From Candidatus Thiodictyon syntrophicum (lineage in GTDB: Bacteria; Pseudomonadota; Gammaproteobacteria; Chromatiales; Chromatiaceae), in the NCBI RefSeq assembly GCF_002813775.1, contig NZ_CP020370.1, positions 1,455,501 to 1,519,500 of the forward strand: 64,000 bases of DNA, in the 5' to 3' direction. Positions 18,430 through 26,543 of the stretch are shown here, one piece after another (the first letter of the stretch is position 1; every line of letters starts with the position of its first letter). Below the pieces are notes generated by a model, which did no database searches, had not been told where the DNA came from, and saw only the letters and a list, made by a program, of their open reading frames with translations. The translations under genes and the position numbers were made by a program.

Positions 18430-19579
18430 TACCTCCCTGCAAGCGGTCATGGCGGCGTGCCTGTCCGGTTATGCCGAACATCACCCGTTGAGCCCGCACC
18501 AATGGCAGGTCTGTCATCACATCCTGGACTGTCGTACCGCCGCGCTGGGCGGCTTCGCCCTGGAATGCGACCAGTGTGGGGATTGCCCCTTCCTCTATCA
18601 CGCCTGCCGTGATCGCCATTGCCCGCGCTGCCAACGCCGGGCCTCCGAGGAATGGGTCGAACGCCAGCGTGCGGCGGTGCTGCCGGTGACCTATCACCAT
18701 CTGGTCTTCACGCTACCCGACACCCTCAACGGCTGGGTCGAGGTCCACCCCGAGGTGATCTACGCCTTGCTGTTCGAGACGGTGTGGGCGACCCTGTCCG
18801 CCTTCGCTGAGGACCCCAAGCGCCTGGACGGGCAGTTGGGGATGACGGCGATGCTGCACACCTGGGGGCAGACGCTGGTACGCCATGTCCACCTGCACTG
18901 TCTGGTGCCGGGCGGGGCCTTTGGCGCCGACGGGACCTGGCATCCGGCCAAGAGTACCTATCTGTTCCCGGTGCGGGCGCTGTCGCGGCACTTCCGCGGC
19001 GGTTTGGTCAGCCGGTTGCGCCGGGCCTTCAAAGACGGGCGACTGTCGCGCCTCACGGCCGCGGAGGTTGACCGCGTCCTCAACGCCCTGATGCAGCCCG
19101 AGTGGGTGGTCTATTCCAAGCCTTGTCTGGCGCGCACCGACACCGTGATCGAGTACTTGGGCCGCTACAGCCATCGCATCGCCCTGTCGGACCGGCGGCT
19201 GCTGGCCTTCGATGAAGAGGACGACACGGTGGACGTCCGCTACAAGGACTACCGCGACGGCAGTCGCAACAAGGTCATGACCCTGACCGGCGAGGAACTG
19301 ATCCGGCGCTTCCTGCTGCACGTCTTACCCAAAGGGTTCATGCGCGTTCGTCATTTCGGTTTCCTGGCCAACCGCTGCCGGGCGCGCTGTCTGGCGCTGA
19401 TCCGTGCGGCGCTGGCGGCCCCGCCGCCGACGCCGGAACCCGCCACGGCACCGGCGGCGACGGCGCCCTTTGACGGCTATCCCTGTCCCAAGTGCCGCAC
19501 TGGGCGCTTGCACGTCACCGCGCACCTGGCCCCGCTACGGCGTGGTCAGGGGGTTTCGCTGATGCCCGCCACCTGCTAA
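18422..19579 (+). CDS. IS91-family transposase
   Basis: Y2-type HUH transposase for rolling-circle transposition, 385 residues. N-terminal zinc-binding domain with ECDQCGDC and CRDRHCPRCQRR, the HUH-type motif His157-Leu-His159 (RHVHLHCLVPGG), and the paired catalytic tyrosines Tyr245 and Tyr249 in YLGRYSHR. A last cysteine pair CPKCRTGRL lies near the C-terminus. The start ATG at 18422 overlaps the recombinase stop by 8 bp, indicating translational coupling. It appears intact. Confidence 0.93.
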   Translation: MANTSLQAVMAACLSGYAEHHPLSPHQWQVCHHILDCRTAALGGFALECDQCGDCPFLYHACRDRHCPRCQRRASEEWVERQRAAVLPVTYHHLVFTLPDTLNGWVEVHPEVIYALLFETVWATLSAFAEDPKRLDGQLGMTAMLHTWGQTLVRHVHLHCLVPGGAFGADGTWHPAKSTYLFPVRALSRHFRGGLVSRLRRAFKDGRLSRLTAAEVDRVLNALMQPEWVVYSKPCLARTDTVIEYLGRYSHRIALSDRRLLAFDEEDDTVDVRYKDYRDGSRNKVMTLTGEELIRRFLLHVLPKGFMRVRHFGFLANRCRARCLALIRAALAAPPPTPEPATAPAATAPFDGYPCPKCRTGRLHVTAHLAPLRRGQGVSLMPATC

Positions 19580-19847
19580 GCCTCAGCGCCCGCCGGCCGT
19601 CCGGGACAGGCCGCCCGCGGCCTGCGTTCGCGCTCGCCCAACATCCGGGAAATGGGCTACACTTCGTCCTCAATAGCCCGTTGTCCAGCCCCGCGGAGCC
19701 CTGCGGAGGCCCGCTTGGTGCCGCACCGAGCGGCATCCGGGTGCTGCAACGTGGTCCGGGACCGACCGGCGCCCCGGCCTCAGGGATACAATTCCCTCTC
19801 TTAAAGAGGACCGCGGCCGCAGCAGGCGTCGTGCCAGGAGCGGATTA
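19580..19847. other. region between IS91 transposase and attC site
   Basis: 268 bp with no convincing gene. It may contain the terminus of the IS91-like element and, if the attC site belongs to a normal cassette, the remnant of the cassette that preceded it. Confidence 0.4.
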
Positions 19848-19943
19848 GTCCAACAAACGTTTATCCGTCGTGCGCGCGCGGCGTCGCGCTCCGACTCGGG
19901 GTCAGTTGGGCGCGCACGACGGATAAACGCTTATTCGTTAGGC
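19848..19943 (+). other. integron-type attC recombination site
   Basis: Left core GTCCAAC (19848-19854) fits RYYYAAC and right core GTTAGGC (19937-19943) fits GTTRRRY. Between them two long arms pair: GTTTATCCGTCGTGCGCGC on the left against its exact complement GCGCGCACGACGGATAAAC on the right. The segments between core and arm are unequal (AAAC against GCTTATTC), as expected for the unpaired central spacer of attC. Total 96 bp, within the attC size range. By integron rules the cassette to the right would begin TTAGGC, just before the VapBC pair. No integron integrase gene is in the window. Confidence 0.75.
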
Positions 19944-20093
19944 GTACTAGCCATAAAATAGGCATCTATGTCATATCTTAGTACAAAACCACCTAAACTC
20001 GAGCGTCCGTTGAGCGCCTGCGGCGCGCAATCGCAACATCAACTAAACTTGAACCTACCAATTTTATCGATCCAGGCCGTAAGGCGTAGCGCT

Positions 20094-20309
20094 ATGGAAA
20101 CCACCACTTTGTCGACCAAGTATCAACTGGTCCTGCCGAAGGCGCTGCGCGAGTCCATGAATTTCAAGCCCGGACAGCGTTTTATGGTCCGAGCGAGCGA
20201 ACACGGGATCGAAATGCTGCCGTGCGAGCCGGTGTCCGCATTGCGTGGGTTTCTGGAGGGGGCCGACACCTGTCTCGACGACATCCGCACACGGGATGAT
20301 CGAGTGTGA
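20094..20309 (+). CDS. AbrB/SpoVT-type antitoxin of a VapBC pair
   Basis: 71 residues. A swapped-hairpin AbrB domain is evident from METTTLSTKYQLVLPKALRE, then GQRFMVRASEHGIEML. The C-terminal tail should wrap the toxin. It binds and neutralises the PIN toxin encoded next and usually represses the operon. Its stop overlaps the toxin start by 4 bp (GTGA), as usual for such pairs. It lies 151 bp after an attC site, a common place for toxin-antitoxin cassettes. Confidence 0.85.
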   Translation: METTTLSTKYQLVLPKALRESMNFKPGQRFMVRASEHGIEMLPCEPVSALRGFLEGADTCLDDIRTRDDRV

Positions 20310-20701
20310 ACCTGCTCGACTCATCCGGCTGGATCGAGTATTTCGCCAACGGCCCCAACGCCGGTCAGTTTGCCCCGGTGGCGACCGCCACTGCCGCGTT
20401 GCTGGTGCCGACCATCGTCCTGCACGAGGTCTATCGCTGGGCCGAGCGCGAGGGGGGCGAATCGGCGGCCAACCGCGCGATGCTCGCGATGCAGGAGGGC
20501 GCGGTGGAGCCCCTGGATGCGGACCTGACCATTGCGGCGGCCTGTCTGGCCCGTCGGCACAGGTGACCGACGGCCGACAGCATCATCTACGCGACCGCGC
20601 AGGCCCGCGGGGCGACCGTCTGGACTCAGGATGATGATTTGGAGACCCTGCCGGGCGTACGCTACTTCGCCAAGGCCAAGCCTGGGCGACCGACCGCCTA
20701 G
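20306..20701 (+). pseudogene. VapC-type PIN-domain toxin with in-frame TGA
   Basis: PIN-domain ribonuclease that would cut RNA. The acidic residues are Asp5 (MNLLDSSGW), Glu41 (VLHEVYRW), then Asp91 (PTADSIIYATA) and Asp109 (WTQDDDLE). A TGA stop at 20564-20566 falls between Arg86 and Pro88, before the last two acidic residues, yet the same frame continues with perfect PIN sequence to the TAG at 20701. One base change of a leucine or similar codon would explain it. The 86-residue product would lack half the active site, so the toxin is probably inactive while the antitoxin is intact. Confidence 0.8.
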
Positions 20702-20924
20702 TCGTCCGGCGACCGGAGTAGAATTCCAAGCAGAGGTTCGACCTCGCCTGCCTATCCGGCGCGGTCGGCCGAATATACTGTCGGTCCATCGCTGACAAGC
20801 ATGACGGCAACCAGTTTGGAAACGCACGATCAAAGAGCAGCGCCGCGCGCTCGCCTTCCATCTCAAACCTGAAGGGGCGCGACAGACGGCGCCACCTCGC
20901 CGTTTATCTAACCCAAGGACTTCC

Positions 20925-23900
20925 ATGGCCCGTTCCACCGTTCACTACGCCGATAAGGAAACCAACAACATCCTCAAGAAGCTGCACAATAAGCTGCGGC
21001 CGGCGGGGACCCCGGTGCAGCGGGTGGAATACATCATCGAATTGCTGTTGCTGCGTATCTTCGAGGTCAAACTGGTACAGGACCCGGACTTCGCCCCGCT
21101 GCGCGCTGCCTTCAGGGGTGACAACGAGGGCCTGCTGTTTTCCTCCCTTCTCAGCCTGCCAAACGATGAGATCCTGCCGACCCTCAACCTCGATTTTTTC
21201 CCTTTTTACGCCGGTATACTGAGCGAGGCACGCAAGGTCTGGCGCGGCAACCTGAGCGACAAGGTCCAGGACCAACTGGTGCTGATCGAGGAGGTCTTCA
21301 GCAACTCCAACTTCACCAACAACGTGACCAGCGGCAACATGGCCGAGATCATCGGTCTGGTGGCGGAACTGGATAGTGACCGGCTGCTCAAGACCGACCT
21401 ACTGGGCGATGCCATCGAATCGGCCCTCTCCGAGACCGGCGGCACCAAGGACATCGGCCTGCACCGCACCCCGGACCACATCCGCGAGTTCATGGTCGGC
21501 CTGGCGGCGCCGACCTTTCAGTCACGGCTGTTCGATCCCACCGTCGGTACCGGCGGCTTCATGTTCGACAGCTTTGAATATGTGCTGGAAGGCGTCTATC
21601 GCGAAGGGCACTGGCCAGGCCCCAAGTCACATCCCGAACTCGCCGCCTGGTTCAAGGCCTGGTTCGAGCACCATCCAGTGCCGGTGCCGTCCATCGAAGT
21701 CAATACCGACTTCTACCGGACCGGTGTCGGCGGCATCGAGTACCTGGGCATGGTGCGCAAGATGGCCGCCATCAACTTCTATGTCCGCGGACTCAACCCC
21801 GGTAATATCCGCCAGGGCGACGCACTGGAGAAGTTCGGAACCGAGATCAGGGCCAACAGCAAGAGCATCGTGCTCGCCAACCCGCCCTTCGGTGCACAGC
21901 GGGACAAGGAGTCCTATCCCAACGTCTGGAGCGAATACCCCACTGAGAGCGAGACGACCATCCTGTTCGTCAAGCTGATGCTGGAACTGATCAAGCCCGG
22001 CGGGGTCTGCGGGGTCATCGTCTCCGAGGGGTTCCTGACCTGGGACCAGAACAGCGCCCGCGCCCTGCGCCGCAGCCTGCTGGAAGACTGCGACCTGCAG
22101 GCGATCATCAGCCTGCCTCAGGGCGTCTTCGTCAGCAAGGGCGGGCAGGGACCCAAGACGTCCATCCTGTTGTTCGTCAAGGGCCGCCCCACCGAGCGGG
22201 TCTGGTTCTACAAGGTTACCAACGACGGCTATTCCATGGGCACCAACCGCAAGCCCATGCCCGGCTGCCAATTGGTCGAGGCGCTCGACCTGTTCCACAC
22301 CTACGTGCGCGAGGGCCGGGAGCCGCCCGAGTCGCGCCATTCATTCTGTATCCCCGCGGAATGGATCAAGACCCTGGACCCGCGCATCAAGGACCGCATC
22401 CGCGCCGAGACCCGGGCCGAGATGGCCGTCAAGAGGGCCGCAGACCGGGACAAGCTGGAACAGAAGTGGGCGGCCCAGATCGCGGCCAAGCGGCTCACCG
22501 AGGGCGGGCGGTTGCAGCGGTTCGCTGATCACGCCGACCTGTGGCAAACCAAGACCGAGAGCGAGATCGCCCGCAAGATCGAGCGGGCGCACCTCTACTC
22601 ATTCAACCTGCCGAACTACCGCAGCGCTTTATCCGCGGCGCAACTGGATGCCTGGCGCGCATTCGCGGCGAGCCAGGTGCGGGAGGCCGAGCCGGAAGAC
22701 TTGCTGGAACGGAGATACCGCGCCGTTGCCGCCGCGCCGATCGAGCGTCTGGATGAACTCCTCTCGACGCTGGACCCGCGACATACGCTTGAACTCGATT
22801 GGGCAAGGCAGTTCCTGCAGGATGTCTCGGCCGACGAGTTCGTGCGTTACCCGCACTTGGGGACCTTGCAGGAGATCATTGCGTCGCAACAACGCTTGCC
22901 ACGCGTACCTCTCAATGAGTTACTCAAGATACGGCGCGAGGTAATGATCCAATCCGATTATTCCGGCGAAGCCGACATTGTAGGGAAGATACGTTTCTCT
23001 GACGGAAAGTTATTCATGCGTGAGGATCGGGCTGCCGAGACCAATCTTCAGTGGGCCGAAAAAGGTGATTTGATTATTTCTAAAATTAATTTCCACCAAG
23101 GCGCAACGGCGATTAACGACGCAGGTCGAGTGCTAGCGTCCATGGATTATTTGATTTATACAGTGAACTCATCTCAGGCTTCCGCTGCCTTATTGGTTCG
23201 ATTACTTCGTTATCCTGATTTCCTAGCCACCCTTGCAGCAAATAAACCTGGCGGCATAAAAGGTAGATCGCAGCCCGACTTTATCGAAAACCTCACGGTT
23301 CCGCTACCAGATTTAGTTGAACAGGAACGCGTTGCGTCAACATTGAGTCGCCATGATTCTATCATCCAAGGCGTGACCCTGGTTGAGAAGAATTGGAAGC
23401 TCGACCAGACGCTTTTCAGTGGACAGGAACAACAACTTTCTGCCATAGGAGAAATCGGTACAGGATCTACCCCATCCCGAAGTAATCTTGCGTATTTCGA
23501 TGGTGATTTCCACTGGGTTCTGACCGCGGAAGTCAACGAATGCGATATCGAAAAAACCACGGAAACACTGACTGATCAGGCCGTACAGGATTACTGCCTG
23601 CGCATCTACCCGCCGGATACCATTCTCGTTGCCATGTACGGGCAGGGCGCAACACGAGGCAAAGCGGCTTACCTGCGTGTTCCCGCCGCCATCACCCAGA
23701 ACTGCGCGGGAATCGTCATCACGCGCCCAGACGTGCTCCCGCGCTACGTTTATTACTACCTCCGCTCGATGTACGAGGAAATCCGGGGGCAGGAATACAG
23801 CGGGGGCGGTGTGCCTCACCTGAACCTGTCTGTCATCGCGAATCTGCGTGTGCCGATACCAAGCTTGGAAGAACAGCAAGCGGTCGTTGCGGAACTCGAC

Positions 23901-23993
23901 CGTCAGGCGAAGCTGCTGGCCGATCTGCTTGGACTCAAAGCACAGGCGGAAGCCAAGGCACGCAAGATTCTGGACGAGATCTGGGAGTCCTGA
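20925..23993 (+). CDS. type I restriction-modification HsdM-HsdS fusion (N6-adenine methyltransferase plus specificity)
   Basis: 1022 residues. The N-terminal half is an HsdM methyltransferase: an N-terminal helical domain, the SAM motif DPTVGTGGF at about 204-212, and the catalytic NPPF in VLANPPFGAQ at about 319-322. From about residue 655 the chain continues as a specificity subunit with two target-recognition domains (around 670-800 and 845-1000), the second ending GGVPHLNLSVIANLRVPIP, then a helix EEQQAVVAELDRQAKLLADL. It methylates adenine in a bipartite site and guides HsdR. No separate hsdS is present. ATG at 20925 after AAGGA; hsdR follows after 2 bp. GC content dips in the TRD region around 23000-23450, suggesting exchange of recognition domains. 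Confidence 0.9.
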   Translation: MARSTVHYADKETNNILKKLHNKLRPAGTPVQRVEYIIELLLLRIFEVKLVQDPDFAPLRAAFRGDNEGLLFSSLLSLPNDEILPTLNLDFFPFYAGILSEARKVWRGNLSDKVQDQLVLIEEVFSNSNFTNNVTSGNMAEIIGLVAELDSDRLLKTDLLGDAIESALSETGGTKDIGLHRTPDHIREFMVGLAAPTFQSRLFDPTVGTGGFMFDSFEYVLEGVYREGHWPGPKSHPELAAWFKAWFEHHPVPVPSIEVNTDFYRTGVGGIEYLGMVRKMAAINFYVRGLNPGNIRQGDALEKFGTEIRANSKSIVLANPPFGAQRDKESYPNVWSEYPTESETTILFVKLMLELIKPGGVCGVIVSEGFLTWDQNSARALRRSLLEDCDLQAIISLPQGVFVSKGGQGPKTSILLFVKGRPTERVWFYKVTNDGYSMGTNRKPMPGCQLVEALDLFHTYVREGREPPESRHSFCIPAEWIKTLDPRIKDRIRAETRAEMAVKRAADRDKLEQKWAAQIAAKRLTEGGRLQRFADHADLWQTKTESEIARKIERAHLYSFNLPNYRSALSAAQLDAWRAFAASQVREAEPEDLLERRYRAVAAAPIERLDELLSTLDPRHTLELDWARQFLQDVSADEFVRYPHLGTLQEIIASQQRLPRVPLNELLKIRREVMIQSDYSGEADIVGKIRFSDGKLFMREDRAAETNLQWAEKGDLIISKINFHQGATAINDAGRVLASMDYLIYTVNSSQASAALLVRLLRYPDFLATLAANKPGGIKGRSQPDFIENLTVPLPDLVEQERVASTLSRHDSIIQGVTLVEKNWKLDQTLFSGQEQQLSAIGEIGTGSTPSRSNLAYFDGDFHWVLTAEVNECDIEKTTETLTDQAVQDYCLRIYPPDTILVAMYGQGATRGKAAYLRVPAAITQNCAGIVITRPDVLPRYVYYYLRSMYEEIRGQEYSGGGVPHLNLSVIANLRVPIPSLEEQQAVVAELDRQAKLLADLLGLKAQAEAKARKILDEIWES

Positions 23994-23995
23994 TC

Positions 23996-26398
23996 ATGCC
24001 CAAGCCCAACAAGACCGGCATCTTCGACAACGAGGCATCGGCCGTCGACCTCCGGGTCTATGAGGCGCTGAAGGCACTGGGCTGGCGCTTGGGCGACACC
24101 CTGCTCTATCAACCGAGCTATGCCCTGACCGAGGATGAGCAGCGGGACTATCCCGGCAGCAAGTCCATCCGCCCGGACTTCGTCTTGCAGGACATCCAAG
24201 GCGAGGCACTGGCGGTGCTCGAGGACAAACTGGATGACCCGGCCAAGGCCCTGCCGAAGCTACGGCTCAAATACAGCCGGGTCCTGCGGCCCCGGTTCCT
24301 CTATGCCTGCGCCGCGGACGGGGCGGGCGGGCTCAAGCTGCTGTTCTTCGACCTCGCCTGGCGCGGGGTGGACGCGGCGGAGTTTCGGTCCGTCACCGAT
24401 TTCATGACCCTGGACGCGATGAGGCTCAAACTGGAGCAGGACCGACAGAAACGCCGCCAACAGGAGATCCGCATCGATACCACCCTTGCCGGCGGCTTCG
24501 ACCCGGCCGCCGGCAAGGAGCGCACCTATCAACTGGACTGCATCCGCATTCTGCTTGGACTCTATCGTGAGGGCAAGATGAAAATGCTGGTCCATATGGC
24601 CACCGGGCTCGGTAAGACCCGTACCCTGGTCGCCTTCGCCAAGGCGCTGTTGGACTATGCCCTGGCGCGCCGTGTCCTGTTCGTGGTGGACCGCCGCACC
24701 CTGGCGCATCAGGCCATCAAGAAGGGTTTCAGCCTGCTCTCGCCCGCGTACAACAGCCATTGGATCACCTCGGGGAGCTGGCGCGCCCATGCGAACAAGA
24801 ATATCCATGTGGTGGTCATCGATACCCTGGAGCTGCTCTATGACCGCATCCCCAGTAACTTCTATGACCTGATCATCGTCGATGAATGTCATCGCTCCAT
24901 CACGGTGAACCGTAATCTGGTCTTTGACCACTTCGTCTGTCCGCGGGTCGGTCTTACCGCTACTCCGCGCATCGCCGTCCCTGCCAAGGGGGCGACGATC
25001 GACGACGCCGACTTGGCTGTGAATGACACCTATTGCCTGTTCGGCTGCGCGTCCGGCGAGCCGGACTATTGTTTCGATCTGGAGCAGGGCATCAACGAGG
25101 GGTTCCTGGCGCCCTACGGCAAGGAGGAGCACATTACGGCCCTGACCCAGGAGGCGATGGATGCGGGCGTGCTCTATGACCATCTGCTGGACCCGGATAC
25201 CCGCGCACGCATCGAACTGGGAAACGCGGAGCGGATCGCACTGGAGCAGCTCAATAAGCGCATTCTGAGCGAGGAACAGGCCAAGCGGTGGGCCGAGATC
25301 CTGCGTAAGGAGACGGACTATGGAGAGAAAGTGCTCGTCTTCGCCGCCAGCCAGGCCCATAGCCTGATGCTGGTGAAGGCGATCAATGCCGTCTTCAACT
25401 CGACCGACGACAGTCCGCGCTATGCAGAGGCAGTCATCTCGGACAACGACGATATCAACGAGTCGCTCAAGAACTGGTTCGAGCGGCCCTATTCCAACCC
25501 GCGGATCGTGGTGTCGGTGGATATCATGAGCACGGGCGTGGATATCCCCTGCCTGCGCTATGTCGCCTTCGGCGCACTGACCAAATCGGTTGCCAAGTAT
25601 CTGCAGATGCTCGGACGCGGCACCCGGCTCGATCCGAAGACCGGCAAGTTCAGCTTCCAGATCCTGGATTTCGTGGGCCTGTGCAGGCGTATGGATGACA
25701 ATGGGAAGGGGTCGCCCAAGCCCAATGAAAAGGTCGTGACCGGCGGGCCTGATGGGGGCGGGGCTGGCGGGGGCGGTGGCGCCCGGGTGGACGGGATTCT
25801 GGACAATCCGGACCCGGCCAGTCTGATTCAACGCACACTGATGACGCCTGAGGGTCTGAAGATCGTCGACAACATCCCCGTTGCTCGGGCGCGGGAGTTG
25901 TTCGAGAGCGGAGTGAAGTCGACCATGGACCCGCGCATTGCGCTCTTGCGCCGCAAGGTCTGGGAGGACAAGGACTACCAGCCGAGCGAGGAGGAACTGG
26001 CCCTGGTCATGGCCTGGGCCGCGGCGCCGGACGTGATCCTGAGCGAGGAACAGTTGCAGCGGATCTACGATTACCCCGCGGGTTCGGTCTGGGACTTTTT
26101 CCTGGCGGTGCTCGGGGTGCGCAAGATCCCGACGACGCGTGATCGCATCGAATCGGGATTCGAGAGTTACCTGGCGCTCTATAATTTCACCGACGCGCAG
26201 GCGAGGGCCCTGGGTAAGATCAAGGACGCCTTCATCGCCAACCTGTCATCCCAGGGCCGGGTCGACCTGGATGCGATCTTCGCCAATCCGATCTATGCGC
26301 GGCTGATCGGCAGCTTCGAGGATATCAACCGCCAGTTCGACGGGCGACTCCGGGAGGTGGTGGCGGAAATGCAGGGCAATTTCAGGAATGCGGCATAG
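23996..26398 (+). CDS. hsdR: type I restriction endonuclease R subunit (HsdR)
   Basis: 800-residue motor and nuclease subunit of the system encoded upstream. A PD-(D/E)XK-type nuclease pattern is visible early (PDFVLQ then VLEDKLDD, residues about 60-80), followed by an SF2 helicase with Walker A MATGLGKTRT at about 201-210, the DECH box in VDECHRS at about 295, the SAT-like GLTATPRI, and motif VI QMLGRGTRLD. A glycine-rich linker (GGPDGGGAGGGGG) separates the motor from a C-terminal domain of the EcoEI type. The start is 2 bp after the HsdMS stop. The gene looks intact. Confidence 0.92.
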   Translation: MPKPNKTGIFDNEASAVDLRVYEALKALGWRLGDTLLYQPSYALTEDEQRDYPGSKSIRPDFVLQDIQGEALAVLEDKLDDPAKALPKLRLKYSRVLRPRFLYACAADGAGGLKLLFFDLAWRGVDAAEFRSVTDFMTLDAMRLKLEQDRQKRRQQEIRIDTTLAGGFDPAAGKERTYQLDCIRILLGLYREGKMKMLVHMATGLGKTRTLVAFAKALLDYALARRVLFVVDRRTLAHQAIKKGFSLLSPAYNSHWITSGSWRAHANKNIHVVVIDTLELLYDRIPSNFYDLIIVDECHRSITVNRNLVFDHFVCPRVGLTATPRIAVPAKGATIDDADLAVNDTYCLFGCASGEPDYCFDLEQGINEGFLAPYGKEEHITALTQEAMDAGVLYDHLLDPDTRARIELGNAERIALEQLNKRILSEEQAKRWAEILRKETDYGEKVLVFAASQAHSLMLVKAINAVFNSTDDSPRYAEAVISDNDDINESLKNWFERPYSNPRIVVSVDIMSTGVDIPCLRYVAFGALTKSVAKYLQMLGRGTRLDPKTGKFSFQILDFVGLCRRMDDNGKGSPKPNEKVVTGGPDGGGAGGGGGARVDGILDNPDPASLIQRTLMTPEGLKIVDNIPVARARELFESGVKSTMDPRIALLRRKVWEDKDYQPSEEELALVMAWAAAPDVILSEEQLQRIYDYPAGSVWDFFLAVLGVRKIPTTRDRIESGFESYLALYNFTDAQARALGKIKDAFIANLSSQGRVDLDAIFANPIYARLIGSFEDINRQFDGRLREVVAEMQGNFRNAA

Positions 26399-26407
26399 CC
26401 CGCGTAG

Positions 26408-26433
26408 GGCGGAACTCCGCAGGAGTTTCCGCC
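26408..26433. terminator. hairpin after hsdR
   Basis: GGCGGAACTCC and GGAGTTTCCGCC pair with one bulged base and a 3-base loop, 10 bp after the hsdR stop. No T-run follows, so a terminator role is only likely. Confidence 0.45.
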
Positions 26434-26477
26434 AGCCGGCTGACCGGCAGGACGGAGGATCGGCATTCGGATGTCAT

Positions 26478-26543
26478 TCGCACCCCGCGACCTGCCGCAG
26501 CGCGAGGACCTGGTGACCGCGGCGGGGCGCTATCTGTACTGAC
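26478..26543 (+). repeat. 66-bp direct repeat, copy B
   Basis: Same orientation and length as copy A (16190-16255), ending in the same CTGTACTGAC. Here it is not the end of the 336-residue gene; it overlaps the last codons of the oppositely oriented surface-protein gene. It marks the right limit of the putative defence island. Confidence 0.85.

Larger units (their letters stand above)
17581..19579 (+). mobile_element. IS91-family element (recombinase + Y2 transposase), ends undefined
   Basis: The two overlapping genes form the coding unit of an IS91-type rolling-circle element with an accessory tyrosine recombinase. Such elements have short, non-repeated ends and make no target duplication, so the exact limits were not determined; the true element probably extends some tens to hundreds of bases on each side. 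Confidence 0.7.

Noticed and set aside
20564-20566. The VapC TGA as a selenocysteine codon
   Set aside because: No stem-loop of the SECIS type was seen downstream and PIN toxins are not selenoproteins; a mutation is simpler.
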